64,000 nucleotides of DNA. It comes from Streptomyces sp. NBC_01267 (GTDB lineage: Bacteria; Actinomycetota; Actinomycetes; Streptomycetales; Streptomycetaceae). A model generated the notes under the pieces. The model worked only from the letters and a program-made list of their open reading frames with translations. It was not told the origin of the DNA and did not search any database. Both the position numbers and the translations under genes were made by a program. Below are positions 35,392 through 44,259 of this stretch, piece after piece. How positions within the stretch are numbered: position 1 is the stretch's first letter; each line of letters begins with the position of its first letter. The DNA lies in contig NZ_CP108455.1 of assembly GCF_036241575.1 (NCBI RefSeq), positions 5,935,001-5,999,000 of the forward strand. The letters run 5' to 3'.

Positions 35392-35419
35392 GGTGACCGT
35401 CCGGAATGGTTCGCGAGGG

Positions 35420-35452
35420 CGTGCGGCAGCGCTGCAGCGCGGTGCGGGCACG
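35420..35452 (-). promoter_or_regulatory. Hairpin between leader peptide and cysteine dioxygenase gene
   Basis: On the transcribed strand an outer CGTGC/GCACG pairing encloses a perfect 12-bp palindrome GCGCTGCAGCGC (35429-35440). It starts 16 bp after the leader-peptide stop and ends about 29 bp before the dioxygenase ATG, a position suited to attenuation or to control of ribosome access. Confidence 0.5.
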
Positions 35453-35467
35453 AGGGAGAGAGGCGAA

Positions 35468-35515
35468 TCAGCAGGACGGGCGACACATGCAGCCCGCATA
35501 GCGGACGAGGTCCAT
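35468..35515 (-). CDS. Cys-rich 15-residue leader peptide (uORF)
   Basis: The ORF reads MDLVRYAGCMCRPSC and stops with TGA. It has a strong GGAGGG ribosome binding site (35521-35526) five bases before the ATG. Three of its last seven residues are Cys, clustered as in the Cys-rich leader peptides known upstream of actinobacterial sulfur genes, where ribosome stalling at Cys codons tunes downstream expression. It ends 76 bp before the cysteine dioxygenase start. No other short ORF in this leader has such a ribosome binding site. The role in attenuation is inferred from composition and place. Confidence 0.75.
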   Translation of the reverse strand: MDLVRYAGCMCRPSC

Positions 35516-35586
35516 ATGGACCCTCCGCCACAGGCGCACATCGGTGTCGGTCACGCTCCGCAGTACACCATGTGCGCCAGTGACGG

Positions 35587-37185
35587 TCAATTGACGTCTG
35601 CGGTGCTCTCCTCCCGTACCGCTGTGGCGCCGCCCCCGCGCACCGCGTCGGCGGCTGCGTAGAGTTCAGCGGGGCGTACCCCGTTGAAGGCGGCCACCAG
35701 ATGGCCGTCGGGACGTACCAGCAGCACGGTGTGTGCCGACGCCCCCGGGTACGTCTCGGCCACCAGGAGTTCACCCTTCACCGGCAGCGCGGTCACCGCG
35801 GCGGCCAGGCGCGGCATCACGCCTGCGGTCAGCCAGTGCCGACGGTCCCACACCCCCGTACCGGGGGCGACCAGCACCACCAACAGGCCGTGTCCGAGGC
35901 GCTCACGCAGCCGTACGGTGTTGCCGTCCGGCGCGGTCACCCGTACATCGGCGACGGGCCCACCGGCCTCGGTGCCGACGGCCGTTCGGGAGGGGGTGGG
36001 CGCGGGTGCGAGGGGGGAGCGGTCGTACACCGGGGGTGCGCCCAGCGCGCCACTTCCCAGATGGCCGTCCGCGAGAAGCGCGTCGTGGCCTCGGGCGCTA
36101 CCGGGCAGATACGCTCGCAGCCCACCGCCACCACGCAGTATCGGCAGCGACTGGTCGGCGGCGCGCAGCCGTGCGGCCACCTGGGTGCGGCGCTCGGCCT
36201 GGTAGCTGTCGAGCAGCAGCTCCGAAGCGCCGTGATGCCAGGCCAGCGCAAGTTTCCAGGCGAGGTTGTCGGCGTCCCGCAGCCCCTCGTCGAGCTCCTG
36301 GGTGCCGAGCGCCCCGAGCAGATGCGCGGCGTCCCCCGCGAGGAACGCCCTGCCCACCCGCCAGGACCGGGCCAGCCGGTGGTGCAGCGTGTACACACCG
36401 GTGTCGATCAGCTCGTACGGAGGTGTCTCACCGCACCAGCCCGCCAGGGCGGCCCGTACGCGGGCCACCAGTGCCTCGGGGGTGACCAGTTCGGCGCGTG
36501 GGGGCAGCAGCCAGTCGATCCGCCAGACATCGTCCGGCAGCGGACGGGCCGTCACTTCCTCGCCGCCGGTGCGCCACGGCGGCATCCGGTGCAGAAGTGC
36601 CTCGCCGGGCCACGGCAGTTCGGCGCGCAGTGCGGCGACCGCGTGCCGCTCCACCGCCGTGCGGCCGGGGAAACGGATGTCGAGCAGCTTGCGGACGGTG
36701 GACCGGGCGCCGTCGCACCCGACCAGATAGCTGCCCCGCCACCACGTGGTCTGCGGGTCGTCGGTGTGCACGGTGATGCCGCTGCGGTCCTGTTCGACCG
36801 TGTCGACCCGGCTGCGGTGAACCAGCTCCACGAGCTTCTGCTCGGCGACCGCGGCCCGCAGCCCACGGGTGAGGGCGTGCTGCGGAAGGTGCAGCGGCGA
36901 GGGCTCGCCCGCCCCGAACTCGTCGAAGTCGACGTGCTGCATCTGCTGATTGCGCCTGATGGACCGCCAGGCGGCCCAACGGGCAGCCTCGTCGGGAGCG
37001 ACGGCACCCCCGACCCGCTCGATGAACGCGACGGTGTCGGGCCGCAGCACGACGGTGCGGGCCGGGCGCGGTTCGCCTTCGCCCGCACCCTCGTCGAGTA
37101 CGACGGACGGGACGTCCTGCGCGGCGAGTGCCAGGGCCAGCGCGAGCCCGACGGGACCCGCGCCGACGACGATCACCGGGTCCAC
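35587..37185 (-). CDS. FAD-dependent aromatic-ring-type monooxygenase
   Basis: The 532-residue flavoprotein begins with the FAD motif VIVVGAGPVGLALALALA, has the central YLVGCDGARSTVRKLL segment and the GD motif FLAGDAAHLLGALGTQELDEGLRDADNLAWKLA, placing it in the PHBH/phenol-hydroxylase class of group A monooxygenases. A C-terminal thioredoxin-like domain (about 400-525) is typical of the larger members. The GTG at 37185 is preceded by GAGGAG six bases upstream. The substrate is unknown. The GTP-like motif variation LGALGTQELDEGL differs from the usual PPFGGQGMNxGxxDA, so activity should be checked. Confidence 0.87.
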   Translation of the reverse strand: MDPVIVVGAGPVGLALALALAAQDVPSVVLDEGAGEGEPRPARTVVLRPDTVAFIERVGGAVAPDEAARWAAWRSIRRNQQMQHVDFDEFGAGEPSPLHLPQHALTRGLRAAVAEQKLVELVHRSRVDTVEQDRSGITVHTDDPQTTWWRGSYLVGCDGARSTVRKLLDIRFPGRTAVERHAVAALRAELPWPGEALLHRMPPWRTGGEEVTARPLPDDVWRIDWLLPPRAELVTPEALVARVRAALAGWCGETPPYELIDTGVYTLHHRLARSWRVGRAFLAGDAAHLLGALGTQELDEGLRDADNLAWKLALAWHHGASELLLDSYQAERRTQVAARLRAADQSLPILRGGGGLRAYLPGSARGHDALLADGHLGSGALGAPPVYDRSPLAPAPTPSRTAVGTEAGGPVADVRVTAPDGNTVRLRERLGHGLLVVLVAPGTGVWDRRHWLTAGVMPRLAAAVTALPVKGELLVAETYPGASAHTVLLVRPDGHLVAAFNGVRPAELYAAADAVRGGGATAVREESTADVN

Positions 37186-37367
37186 GATGCGGCTCCTCGC
37201 GCCCGTACGGAGAAGTGAATGATGGCAGGTTGAGCCCGGTGCACGATCACAGAACGTATGCAACCCACTGCGCGTGCTTGCGTCAAGTGACGAGGAGGGC
37301 AGGTGGGGCCGTATGCCCTGCTGAACGGGGTCGGTCCGGCCCAACGGGTGGTCCCGGGCACGAGAAC

Positions 37368-37401
37368 GTGGCGCTCGGTCCGTCGGCTGACCGAGCGCCA
37401 C
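37368..37401. terminator. Hairpin downstream of gluD
   Basis: A perfect 13-bp stem (37368-37380 with 37389-37401) encloses an 8-base loop 47 bp after the gluD stop on the minus strand. It has no T tract but is the strongest structure in the 262-bp gap between gluD and the monooxygenase gene. The rest of the gap holds only the monooxygenase leader. Confidence 0.7.
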
Positions 37402-37447
37402 ATTTCGTACGACGACCGGCTGACCACCGGCCGAGGTGCCTACAGGC

Positions 37448-38323
37448 CTAGTCGGCCGCAGGAGGAGCCGTGATCTCCGACGGCGTGACCGGCTGGGCGG
37501 CCGGGGCCACCGTGATGCTCGTCCTGGCCCGGCGTCCACGCTTCTCGATCCAGGTGGCGAGCGCCGAGAGCAGCAGACACATCGCGATGTAGATGACACC
37601 GATCACGACGATCGTCGAGACGTACGGATACTGGCCGTCGACCGGGGTGTTGGCCGCGATCAGCCGTGCGGTCGCGAGCAGTTCGGGGTACAGGATGATG
37701 TAGCCGAGCGACGTGTCCTTGAGCGTGACCACCAGCTGGCTGATGATCGTCGGCAGCATCGCACGGATCGCCTGCGGCAGCAGCACGCTCACCATGACCT
37801 GCGTCTTGTTCAGACCCAGCGCGTAGGCGGCCTCGCGCTGCCCCTTCGGTACGGAGTTGATGCCCGCCCTGAGGACCTCGGCCTGGACACAGCCGTTGTA
37901 GATCGACAGCCCCAGCGCCAGCGCCCACATCGAGTAGTCGGTGAGGAAGCCGACCCAGATCGCGTAGATGGTGATCAGCAGCGGGATGGAGCGGAACAGC
38001 TCGATGAACGCGGTGGCCAGCCAGCGGATCGGGCGGTGGTCGGAGAGCCGGCCGACGACCAGGACCAGACCCAGCACGATCGATCCGACCGCGGCCAGAC
38101 CGAAGGCCTTCAGCGTTGCCACCAGGGCGTCGGCGATGTTCTGCCGGATGCCCGCGTAGTTGAAGATGTCCCACATGCCGCCGGCGAGGTCGCCCTTGTC
38201 GGCGAGCCGCATGATGCTGACGACGAGCAGCGCGAGGATGGCCACGCTGCCGATGACGGCGTAGATACGGTTGCGGACGACGGCCTTGGGGCCCGGCGCG
38301 TCGTACAGCACGCTGGCACTCAT
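37448..38323 (-). CDS. gluD: Glutamate ABC transporter permease GluD
   Basis: The 291-residue inner-membrane permease has five to six helices and the polar amino acid transport EAA loop (LRAGINSVPKGQREAAYALGLNKTQVM). Its ATG overlaps the gluC stop by four bases. With gluC it forms the membrane channel of the glutamate uptake system. The C-terminus is a polar Pro/Ala tail of about 35 residues. Confidence 0.93.
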   Translation of the reverse strand: MSASVLYDAPGPKAVVRNRIYAVIGSVAILALLVVSIMRLADKGDLAGGMWDIFNYAGIRQNIADALVATLKAFGLAAVGSIVLGLVLVVGRLSDHRPIRWLATAFIELFRSIPLLITIYAIWVGFLTDYSMWALALGLSIYNGCVQAEVLRAGINSVPKGQREAAYALGLNKTQVMVSVLLPQAIRAMLPTIISQLVVTLKDTSLGYIILYPELLATARLIAANTPVDGQYPYVSTIVVIGVIYIAMCLLLSALATWIEKRGRRARTSITVAPAAQPVTPSEITAPPAAD

Positions 38324-38967
38324 CGTGCGACCTCCATACGGCGCTCTACCAGGCGGAAGACACCGCTGATGGCGAAGGTGATGACCAGGTAGCCGAGGGC
38401 GACCCAGAGGAAGATGGGCGCGATGCCGTAGCCCCGGTCACTCAAGGTCTTCTGCCAGCCGAAGAGTTCGGTGACGCTGAAGGCACCGGCGATCGCCGAG
38501 TTCTTGGTGAGCGCGATGATGATGCTGCTCAGCGGTGCGATGACGGTTCGGGTCGCCTGCGGCAGAACGATCATCTGCAAGGTCTGGAAGAAGCTCATCC
38601 CGAGCGAACGGGCTGCCTCGGCCTGACCGAGCGGGACCGTACCGATGCCGGACCTGACGGCTTCGCAGACGAAGGACGAGGTGTAGAAACCGAGCGCGAG
38701 CGAGGCGAGCACGAAGGGGCTCATGCCCGGGAAGAGGATCTCGGGGACCACGAAGGTGGCGACGAGGAACAGCAGAGTCAACGGGGTGTTGCGCAGAAGT
38801 GTGACCCAGGCCGTTCCGAAGAACCGCAGCGGGGGCACAGGCGATACCCGGAACCCGGCGATGACGATGCCGAGCACCAGGGCGATAACCGAACTGACGG
38901 CGGTGATCGACACGGTTCCTATGAAGCCGTCGCGGAACGCCGGAAAGTTGTCGAGCAGTACGTTCAT
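38320..38967 (-). CDS. gluC: Glutamate ABC transporter permease GluC
   Basis: The 215-residue permease has about five helices and the EAA loop VRSGIGTVPLGQAEAARSLGMSFFQTL. It is separated from gluB by a 106-bp gap that contains a strong palindrome, and overlaps gluD. It belongs to the HisMQ/polar amino acid permease family. Confidence 0.93.
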   Translation of the reverse strand: MNVLLDNFPAFRDGFIGTVSITAVSSVIALVLGIVIAGFRVSPVPPLRFFGTAWVTLLRNTPLTLLFLVATFVVPEILFPGMSPFVLASLALGFYTSSFVCEAVRSGIGTVPLGQAEAARSLGMSFFQTLQMIVLPQATRTVIAPLSSIIIALTKNSAIAGAFSVTELFGWQKTLSDRGYGIAPIFLWVALGYLVITFAISGVFRLVERRMEVAR

Positions 38968-39012
38968 GAGGTCTCCGCGTCGGCGGGCAGCGGCTGGAAG
39001 ACAAGGGGCGCG

Positions 39013-39038
39013 GCGCCCCGTACCCGGGTACGGGGCGC
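39013..39038. promoter_or_regulatory. Perfect 26-bp palindrome between gluB and gluC
   Basis: The sequence from GCGCCCCG to CGGGGCGC, centred on CCCGGG, is a perfect palindrome and would form an 11-bp hairpin in RNA. Such intercistronic hairpins after a binding-protein gene usually protect its mRNA or cut read-through into the permease genes, giving excess binding protein. Confidence 0.75.
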
Positions 39039-39073
39039 TTCAGCGCGAAGGGAGGCGGCGGGTCGGACGCTGA

Positions 39074-39994
39074 TCAGTAGCGCTCGACGGCCGGCGGTGC
39101 GACGTAGGCGGAGCCGGACAGGCCGAGCGTCGCCTCGTAGATCTTCTTGTACGTGCCGTCCTTGACGTGGTTCTCGATCGACGTGTCGATGAAGTCACGG
39201 AGGGCCTTGTCGCCCTTGCTCAGGCCGACGCCGTAGGGCTCCTGGGTGAACGGCTGGCCGATCACCTTGAGCTTCTTCGGGTTCTGCGCCGCGTACCCCT
39301 TGAGGATCGCGTCGTCGGTGGTGACCGCGTCGACCTGCTTGGTCAGCAGTTCCTGGACGCAGTCGGAGTACTTGGCGAGCTCGGTGGTCTTGGCTCCGTA
39401 CTTGGGCTTCTTGATCTCCTCAAGAGGCGTCGAGCCCTTGATCGAGCAGACCTTCTTGCCCTTCAGCGCGGTGGGTCCGGTGATACCCGTCTCGTCCTTG
39501 CGGACGAGCAGGTCCGCGCCGGCCTTGTAGTACGGGCCCGCGAACCCGACGAGCTTCTTGCGCTCGTCGTTGATGGTGTACGTACCGACGAAGTAGTCGA
39601 CCTGACCCTTGGAGATCGCGGTCTCGCGGATGCCGGAGTCCACCGTCTTCCACTCGATCTGGTCCTTGCTGAAGCCGAGGTCGGCAGCGACCATCCTGGC
39701 GAGCTCGACGTCGAAGCCGGAGCGCTCCTTCGTCGACTGGTCCTCGAAGCCGAGGTACGGCTGGTCGGCCTTGGCGCCGATGACCAGCTTGCCGCGCTTC
39801 TGGGCCGCCTTGAGCGTCGGAGAGTCCAGAGTGACGTTCTTCGCGACCGTGTAGGCCGGGAGCTTGGGAGCGTCCTTGCCACCGGCCGGGTTGGCGGCCT
39901 GGTCGCCGGCGGAGCCCGACTTCCCGCCACAGGCGGTTCCGGTGAGGGCGAGGACGGCGATCGTCGCGAAGGCAGCGGACTTGCGGAACTTCAT
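39074..39994 (-). CDS. gluB: Glutamate-binding lipoprotein GluB
   Basis: The 306-residue substrate-binding protein has a lipoprotein signal peptide with lipobox LTGTAC, a Gly/Ser/Ala linker, and the periplasmic-binding fold of family 3 (RGKLVIGAKADQPYLGFEDQSTKERSGFDVEL near residues 65-95). It captures glutamate outside the cell for GluCD-GluA. The second ATG (39994) is preferred because an AAAAAAGGG site lies about nine bases upstream, whereas it abuts the first ATG at 40003. Confidence 0.92.
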   Translation of the reverse strand: MKFRKSAAFATIAVLALTGTACGGKSGSAGDQAANPAGGKDAPKLPAYTVAKNVTLDSPTLKAAQKRGKLVIGAKADQPYLGFEDQSTKERSGFDVELARMVAADLGFSKDQIEWKTVDSGIRETAISKGQVDYFVGTYTINDERKKLVGFAGPYYKAGADLLVRKDETGITGPTALKGKKVCSIKGSTPLEEIKKPKYGAKTTELAKYSDCVQELLTKQVDAVTTDDAILKGYAAQNPKKLKVIGQPFTQEPYGVGLSKGDKALRDFIDTSIENHVKDGTYKKIYEATLGLSGSAYVAPPAVERY

Positions 39995-40029
39995 GGTGAA
40001 CATCCCTTTTTTCGTCAGGCTCTGGAGCG

Positions 40030-40815
40030 TCAGTGGTGCAGGATCTTCGACAGGAAGTCCTTGGCGCGGTCACTGCGGGGGTTGCTGAAGAACTGGTCCG
40101 GGACGGCCTCTTCGACGATCTTTCCGTCGGCCATGAAGACGACCCGGTTGGCAGCGGAGCGCGCGAAGCCCATCTCGTGCGTGACGACCACCATCGTCAT
40201 GCCGTCACGCGCCAGCTGCTGCATGACCTCCAGGACCTCGTTGATCATCTCGGGGTCGAGCGCCGAAGTGGGCTCGTCGAAGAGCATGACCTTGGGGTCC
40301 ATCGCCAACGCCCGTGCGATCGCGACGCGTTGCTGCTGGCCGCCGGAGAGCTGCGAGGGGTACTTGTCGGCCTGTGTGCCGACACCCACCCGGTCGAGCA
40401 GCGCACGCGCCTTGTCCTCGGCGGCTTTCTTGTCGGTCTTGCGCACCTTGACCTGGCCCAGCATCACGTTCTGCAGAACCGTCTTGTGTGCGAAGAGGTT
40501 GAACGACTGGAAGACCATGCCGACGTCGGCGCGGAGCCTGGCCAGCTCGCGGCCCTCCTGGGGCAGCGGCTTCCCGTCAATGGTGATCGTGCCGGAGTCC
40601 ACTGTCTCCAGGCGGTTGATGGTGCGGCACAGTGTGGACTTGCCGGACCCCGAGGGTCCGATGACGACCACGACCTCGCCACCGGCGATGGTCAGGTCGA
40701 TGTCCTGGAGCACATGCAGCGCGCCGAAGTGCTTATTGACGTTGCTCAGTACGACCAGGTCGTCCGACACCGGTACAGAGTCTTCGGCGGACTTGGTCAC
40801 TGGCACTCCGCTCAT
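40030..40815 (-). CDS. gluA: Glutamate ABC transporter ATPase GluA
   Basis: The 261-residue ATPase has Walker [11 protein letters not shown] loop FQSFNLF, signature LSGGQQQR, Walker [14 protein letters not shown] and the H loop VVTHEM. It powers glutamate uptake with GluBCD, encoded downstream in the order A-B-C-D. The ATG at 40815 opens about 20 residues before the nucleotide-binding fold and is preceded by ggagcg. It is transcribed divergently from gluR. Confidence 0.93.
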   Translation of the reverse strand: MSGVPVTKSAEDSVPVSDDLVVLSNVNKHFGALHVLQDIDLTIAGGEVVVVIGPSGSGKSTLCRTINRLETVDSGTITIDGKPLPQEGRELARLRADVGMVFQSFNLFAHKTVLQNVMLGQVKVRKTDKKAAEDKARALLDRVGVGTQADKYPSQLSGGQQQRVAIARALAMDPKVMLFDEPTSALDPEMINEVLEVMQQLARDGMTMVVVTHEMGFARSAANRVVFMADGKIVEEAVPDQFFSNPRSDRAKDFLSKILHH

Positions 40816-40869
40816 CGGCTGTTCGCTCCGTCCTCCTCGACCGCAAGGGCGGTCGTGGTTGGAAGGACA

Positions 40870-40899
40870 GTAATGAGACGTCACTACCAGCGTCATTAC
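40870..40899. promoter_or_regulatory. Inverted repeat upstream of gluA (candidate operator)
   Basis: GTAATGA and TCATTAC form perfect 7-bp arms around 16 bases that also contain the near-repeats GACGTCA and GCGTCA. The site lies 55 bp upstream of the gluA start in the divergent gluA-gluR region of 300 bp, which holds no gene. It is a reasonable GluR target for control of the transporter. Confidence 0.5.
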
Positions 40900-40959
40900 A
40901 TCTGAGCGGAAATTGAGCATCACGATCTGGTTGCACGTGGGCACGGACCGGCCACTCCA

Positions 40960-40975
40960 CGTGAACGAGTTCACG
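40960..40975. promoter_or_regulatory. Short palindrome upstream of gluR (candidate operator)
   Basis: CGTGAAC-GA-GTTCACG is a perfect 7+2+7 palindrome 140 bp before gluR. It resembles a dimer-binding site, and contains GAAC/GTTC halves but with a two-base spacer, not the four of a LexA box. Confidence 0.45.
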
Positions 40976-41115
40976 ATCGGAATACCGGGTGCGTAACGGA
41001 ACCCCCTCGGCGGGGGAAAGGGTCTTGACTGGTGCGGCGGCCATCGGCGTGGATGCCTGAGTACCTGTGGAAGATGGGTAGGTACGCCAGCGGACCGCAA
41101 ACCGGTAGGGGGCTC

Positions 41116-41811
41116 ATGAGACTGCTGCTCGTCGAGGACGACAACCACGTGGCCGCCGCCCTGTCCGCCGTACTGGCCAGGCACGGCTTCAAGGTCGTGC
41201 ACGCCCGTAACGGCGAAGAGGCGCTACGGGCCCTGCTGCCCGCGGAGCAGGAGCCCTTCGGTGTCATCCTGCTCGACCTCGGGTTGCCCGACCTGGACGG
41301 GTACGAGGTCTGCGGCAAGATCCGCAAGCGCACCGCGACCCCGGTGATCATGGTGACGGCCCGCGCCGACGTGCGCTCCCGGATCCACGGGCTGAACCTC
41401 GGCGCCGACGACTACGTCGTCAAGCCGTACGACACGGGAGAACTGCTCGCCCGTATCCACGCCGTCAGCAGGCGCAAGACCGCAGGTGAGGACACCGGGC
41501 CGATTCCGGCGGCAGCCCTGCGCGTCGGGCCCGTCGAGATCCAGCTGCCCAACCGCCGGGTCAGCGTCGAGGGCAGCGAGATCCAGCTGACCCGCAAGGA
41601 GTTCGATCTGCTCGCGCTGCTCGCCCAGCGGCCCGGTGTGGTCTTCCGCCGGGAACAGATCATCAGCGAGGTGTGGCAGACCAGTTGGGAAGGGACCGGC
41701 CGCACCCTTGAGGTGCACGTGGCCTCCCTGCGTTCCAAACTGCATCTGCCCGCGCTGATCGAGACCGTGCGCGGCGTCGGCTACCGCCTCGTCGTCCCGG
41801 CCTCGGCCTGA
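41116..41811 (+). CDS. gluR: Response regulator GluR
   Basis: The 231-residue OmpR-family regulator has a receiver domain (phospho-acceptor D54 in [14 protein letters not shown] in VVKPYD) and a winged-helix DNA-binding domain (about 135-228: [47 protein letters not shown]). In S. coelicolor GluR-GluK senses glutamate and controls gluABCD, encoded divergently as here. The ATG lies four bases after taggggggc. Confidence 0.92.
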   Translation: MRLLLVEDDNHVAAALSAVLARHGFKVVHARNGEEALRALLPAEQEPFGVILLDLGLPDLDGYEVCGKIRKRTATPVIMVTARADVRSRIHGLNLGADDYVVKPYDTGELLARIHAVSRRKTAGEDTGPIPAAALRVGPVEIQLPNRRVSVEGSEIQLTRKEFDLLALLAQRPGVVFRREQIISEVWQTSWEGTGRTLEVHVASLRSKLHLPALIETVRGVGYRLVVPASA

Positions 41812-41826
41812 GGCGCGTAACGGACC

Positions 41827-43221
41827 GTGCGCGCCCGGCTGCTTCCGCTGCTCATCGTCCTCATGGCCGGTGTGCTGCTCGCGCTCGGATTCCCGCTCGC
41901 GGTGAGCGTGGCCGCCGCCGAGCAGCAGAAAGTGGTCGTCGACCGGATCGACGACACCGCACGCATAGCGGAGGAAGCCCAGTTCGTCACCGAGATACCG
42001 GCCAGCGAGCAGGAGCGGCACGACACCCTCCAGGAGGAACTCGACCGGTACCGGGCGGTGTACGGGATCCAGGCCGGCGTCTTCTACCGCGACCGCCTCG
42101 CCATGGCGTCGGCCCCGCAGTCCTGGTCCGTACCGTCCGTCGGCGACGGCCGAACCGCCTTCGAGGAGGCGCTCGCCGGGCGGCGCAGCCGCGACCCCGG
42201 CCAGGTCTGGCCCTGGGAGCGCGGACGGCTCCTGGTCGCTTCGCCCGTCGTGCGGAACGGCGATGTGATCGCCGTGGTGGTCACCGACTCGCCGACCGGC
42301 CAGATGCGTTCACGTATCGTGCGCGGCTGGCTCGTGATCGCGGCCGGTGAGGCAGCCGCGATGCTGCTCGCGGTGGGGGCCGCCATCCGGCTCACCGGGT
42401 GGGTGCTGCTCCCGGTGCGGACCCTGGACGCCGCCACGCACGGCATCGCGACCGGGCTGATGAAATCGCGAGTGGCACCCGGTGGCGGCCCGCCGGAACT
42501 CCGCCGCCTGGCACGCTCGTTCAACGAGATGGCGGACAACGTCGAGGACGTGCTGGAGCAACAGCGCGCCTTCGTCGCCGACGCCTCCCACCAACTGCGC
42601 AACCCCCTTGCCGCGCTGCTGCTGCGGATCGAACTGCTCGCCTTCGAACTTCCCGAGGGCAACGAGGAGATCGCCTCCGTGCGTACGGAGGGCAAGCGCC
42701 TCGGTCAGGTGCTCGACGACCTGCTCGACCTCGCCCTCGCCGAGCACACCGCTGCCGAGTTGCGGGTCACCGACATCGCCGGGCTGGCAGCCGAGCGGGT
42801 CGCCTCCTGGCGTCCGGTCGCCGAGAGCAAGGGCGTCCGGATCGCTGAACAGGGCGCCCCCGCCGTGACCGCCTGGGCCGATCCCGTCGCGCTCTCCAGC
42901 GCCCTCGACGCCGTGATCGACAACGCGCTCAAGTTCACGCCCGAGGGGGAGGAAGTGAAGGTCACGGTCGCCTCTCACGGCTCCTCCTCCCGGATCACCG
43001 TCGCGGACGGCGGACCCGGACTCGGCCCGGACGAACTCGCCCGGATCGGCGACCGGTTCTGGCGCAGCAACCGGCACCAGAACGTCAAGGGCTCGGGCCT
43101 GGGCCTGTCCATCTCACGGGCGTTGCTCACCGCGGGCGGGGGCACGATCTCGTACGAACAGAACGAGCCGCACGGACTGCGGGTGACCGTGACGGTCCCG
43201 CGGATGTCCCCGCACCCCTGA
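41827..43221 (+). CDS. gluK: Sensor histidine kinase GluK
   Basis: The 464-residue membrane kinase has two transmembrane helices (about 5-30 and 160-185) flanking an extracytoplasmic sensor domain of about 130 residues, a HAMP domain, HisKA with H255 in DASHQLRNPL, and a HATPase domain (N box DNALKFTPEGE, G2 box GSGLGLSIS). It is 15 bp downstream of gluR and presumably co-transcribed. The G1 box reads ADGGPGL, slightly off the usual DxGPG. Confidence 0.92.
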   Translation: MRARLLPLLIVLMAGVLLALGFPLAVSVAAAEQQKVVVDRIDDTARIAEEAQFVTEIPASEQERHDTLQEELDRYRAVYGIQAGVFYRDRLAMASAPQSWSVPSVGDGRTAFEEALAGRRSRDPGQVWPWERGRLLVASPVVRNGDVIAVVVTDSPTGQMRSRIVRGWLVIAAGEAAAMLLAVGAAIRLTGWVLLPVRTLDAATHGIATGLMKSRVAPGGGPPELRRLARSFNEMADNVEDVLEQQRAFVADASHQLRNPLAALLLRIELLAFELPEGNEEIASVRTEGKRLGQVLDDLLDLALAEHTAAELRVTDIAGLAAERVASWRPVAESKGVRIAEQGAPAVTAWADPVALSSALDAVIDNALKFTPEGEEVKVTVASHGSSSRITVADGGPGLGPDELARIGDRFWRSNRHQNVKGSGLGLSISRALLTAGGGTISYEQNEPHGLRVTVTVPRMSPHP

Positions 43222-43263
43222 GGCCGTTCCCGGTCGCGGCCCGGTGCGGAGTCGGGCCGGTGA

Positions 43264-44259
43264 TCAAGGCTTGACGGACCGGTAGTAGCGGCGCGCACCC
43301 TCGTGCAGTTTCAGCGGGTCCGTGTAGATCGCGGTCCGGACGTCCACCAGTTGGGCCGCGTGCACCTGGCGTCCGATGCGGTCGCGGCTGAGGATCACGC
43401 TGCGGGTGAAGCCCTCGGTGAGCTTGGCGTCCTCCCGGTCCGTGGTGACCAGTACGTTCGCGACCGCGATGGTGGAAACCGGACCGCCGTTGCGGGCCTG
43501 GCGGTAGGCGTCGGCGGGCATGACGGCCGAGCGGTAGTAACGCGTGGTGCCACCGGCCGCGTGCAGCTTCGTCACCAGGTCGTCGAGCGGAACCAGTCGG
43601 ATCGGGTGGCGTGCGGCAAGGTCGCGCACCGCGTCGGTCGGCAGGCCGCCCGACCAGAAGAAGGCGTCGATCTTGCCGGATTCCAGCAGGCCGGGACTGG
43701 TGTCGATGCCGGCGGGCACCGGTGTGATGTCCTTCTGCGGATCGAGTCCGGCGGCCCGTAGCGTGCGCTCCGCTATCAGCCGTACGCCCGATCCGGGCTG
43801 CCCCACGGCCACCCGCTTGTGGCGCAGGTCGCGCGTGCGCTGCACGGTGGAACCGTCGTCCACGACGAGTTGCGCGTAGTCGTCGTAGAGCCGCGCGCAG
43901 CCCCGCAGTCGATCGGCACCCGGCTTGCCGTCCTCGACGTACTTTGCGATCGCGTCGGCAGTGGCGATGGTGAAGTCCGCCTTCCCGGTCGCCACGCGGG
44001 CGAGGTTCTGCTGCGAGCCCTCGCTCGGCTGCAGTTCGATACGGACACCGGGCAGATCGTGCGCCAGCGTGGGCTTGAGCAGTTGTCCGTAGAGCTGGTA
44101 GACGCCGGTCCGCACCCCGGTGCTGAAGGTCACGGAACCCCGCGGGGACGACGGCCCGATGGGCAGCAGCCACCACATCAGCAGTCCGGAGACCACCAGC
44201 ACGGCAGCTGCTCCCTGGAGGGCGCGGCGGCGGCTGATGCGGGAGAGTGCCTTGAACAT
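43264..44259 (-). CDS. TAXI-family TRAP transporter solute-binding protein
   Basis: The 331-residue protein begins with a basic stretch and one hydrophobic helix (about 13-33) and has no lipobox, so it is likely membrane-anchored outside the cell. The rest is the TAXI fold (SVTFSTGVRTGVYQLYGQLL, SEGSQQNLARVATGKADFTIATADA, GVRLIAERTL). TAXI proteins usually feed TRAP permeases, but no DctQM-like permease is encoded in this window. It is convergent with gluK (42-bp gap) and divergent from the CBS gene. Known TAXI ligands include glutamate, so a tie to GluK sensing is possible but unproven. Confidence 0.85.
   Translation of the reverse strand: MFKALSRISRRRALQGAAAVLVVSGLLMWWLLPIGPSSPRGSVTFSTGVRTGVYQLYGQLLKPTLAHDLPGVRIELQPSEGSQQNLARVATGKADFTIATADAIAKYVEDGKPGADRLRGCARLYDDYAQLVVDDGSTVQRTRDLRHKRVAVGQPGSGVRLIAERTLRAAGLDPQKDITPVPAGIDTSPGLLESGKIDAFFWSGGLPTDAVRDLAARHPIRLVPLDDLVTKLHAAGGTTRYYRSAVMPADAYRQARNGGPVSTIAVANVLVTTDREDAKLTEGFTRSVILSRDRIGRQVHAAQLVDVRTAIYTDPLKLHEGARRYYRSVKP

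Noticed and set aside
37436..38392. A 318-codon plus-strand frame opposite gluD
   Set aside because: Asp/Arg/Gln-rich shadow of a permease gene whose own frame has clear family motifs.
40960..40975. GAAC-GA-GTTC palindrome as a LexA box
   Set aside because: The spacer is two bases; the actinobacterial LexA box needs four. It was kept only as a generic candidate operator.
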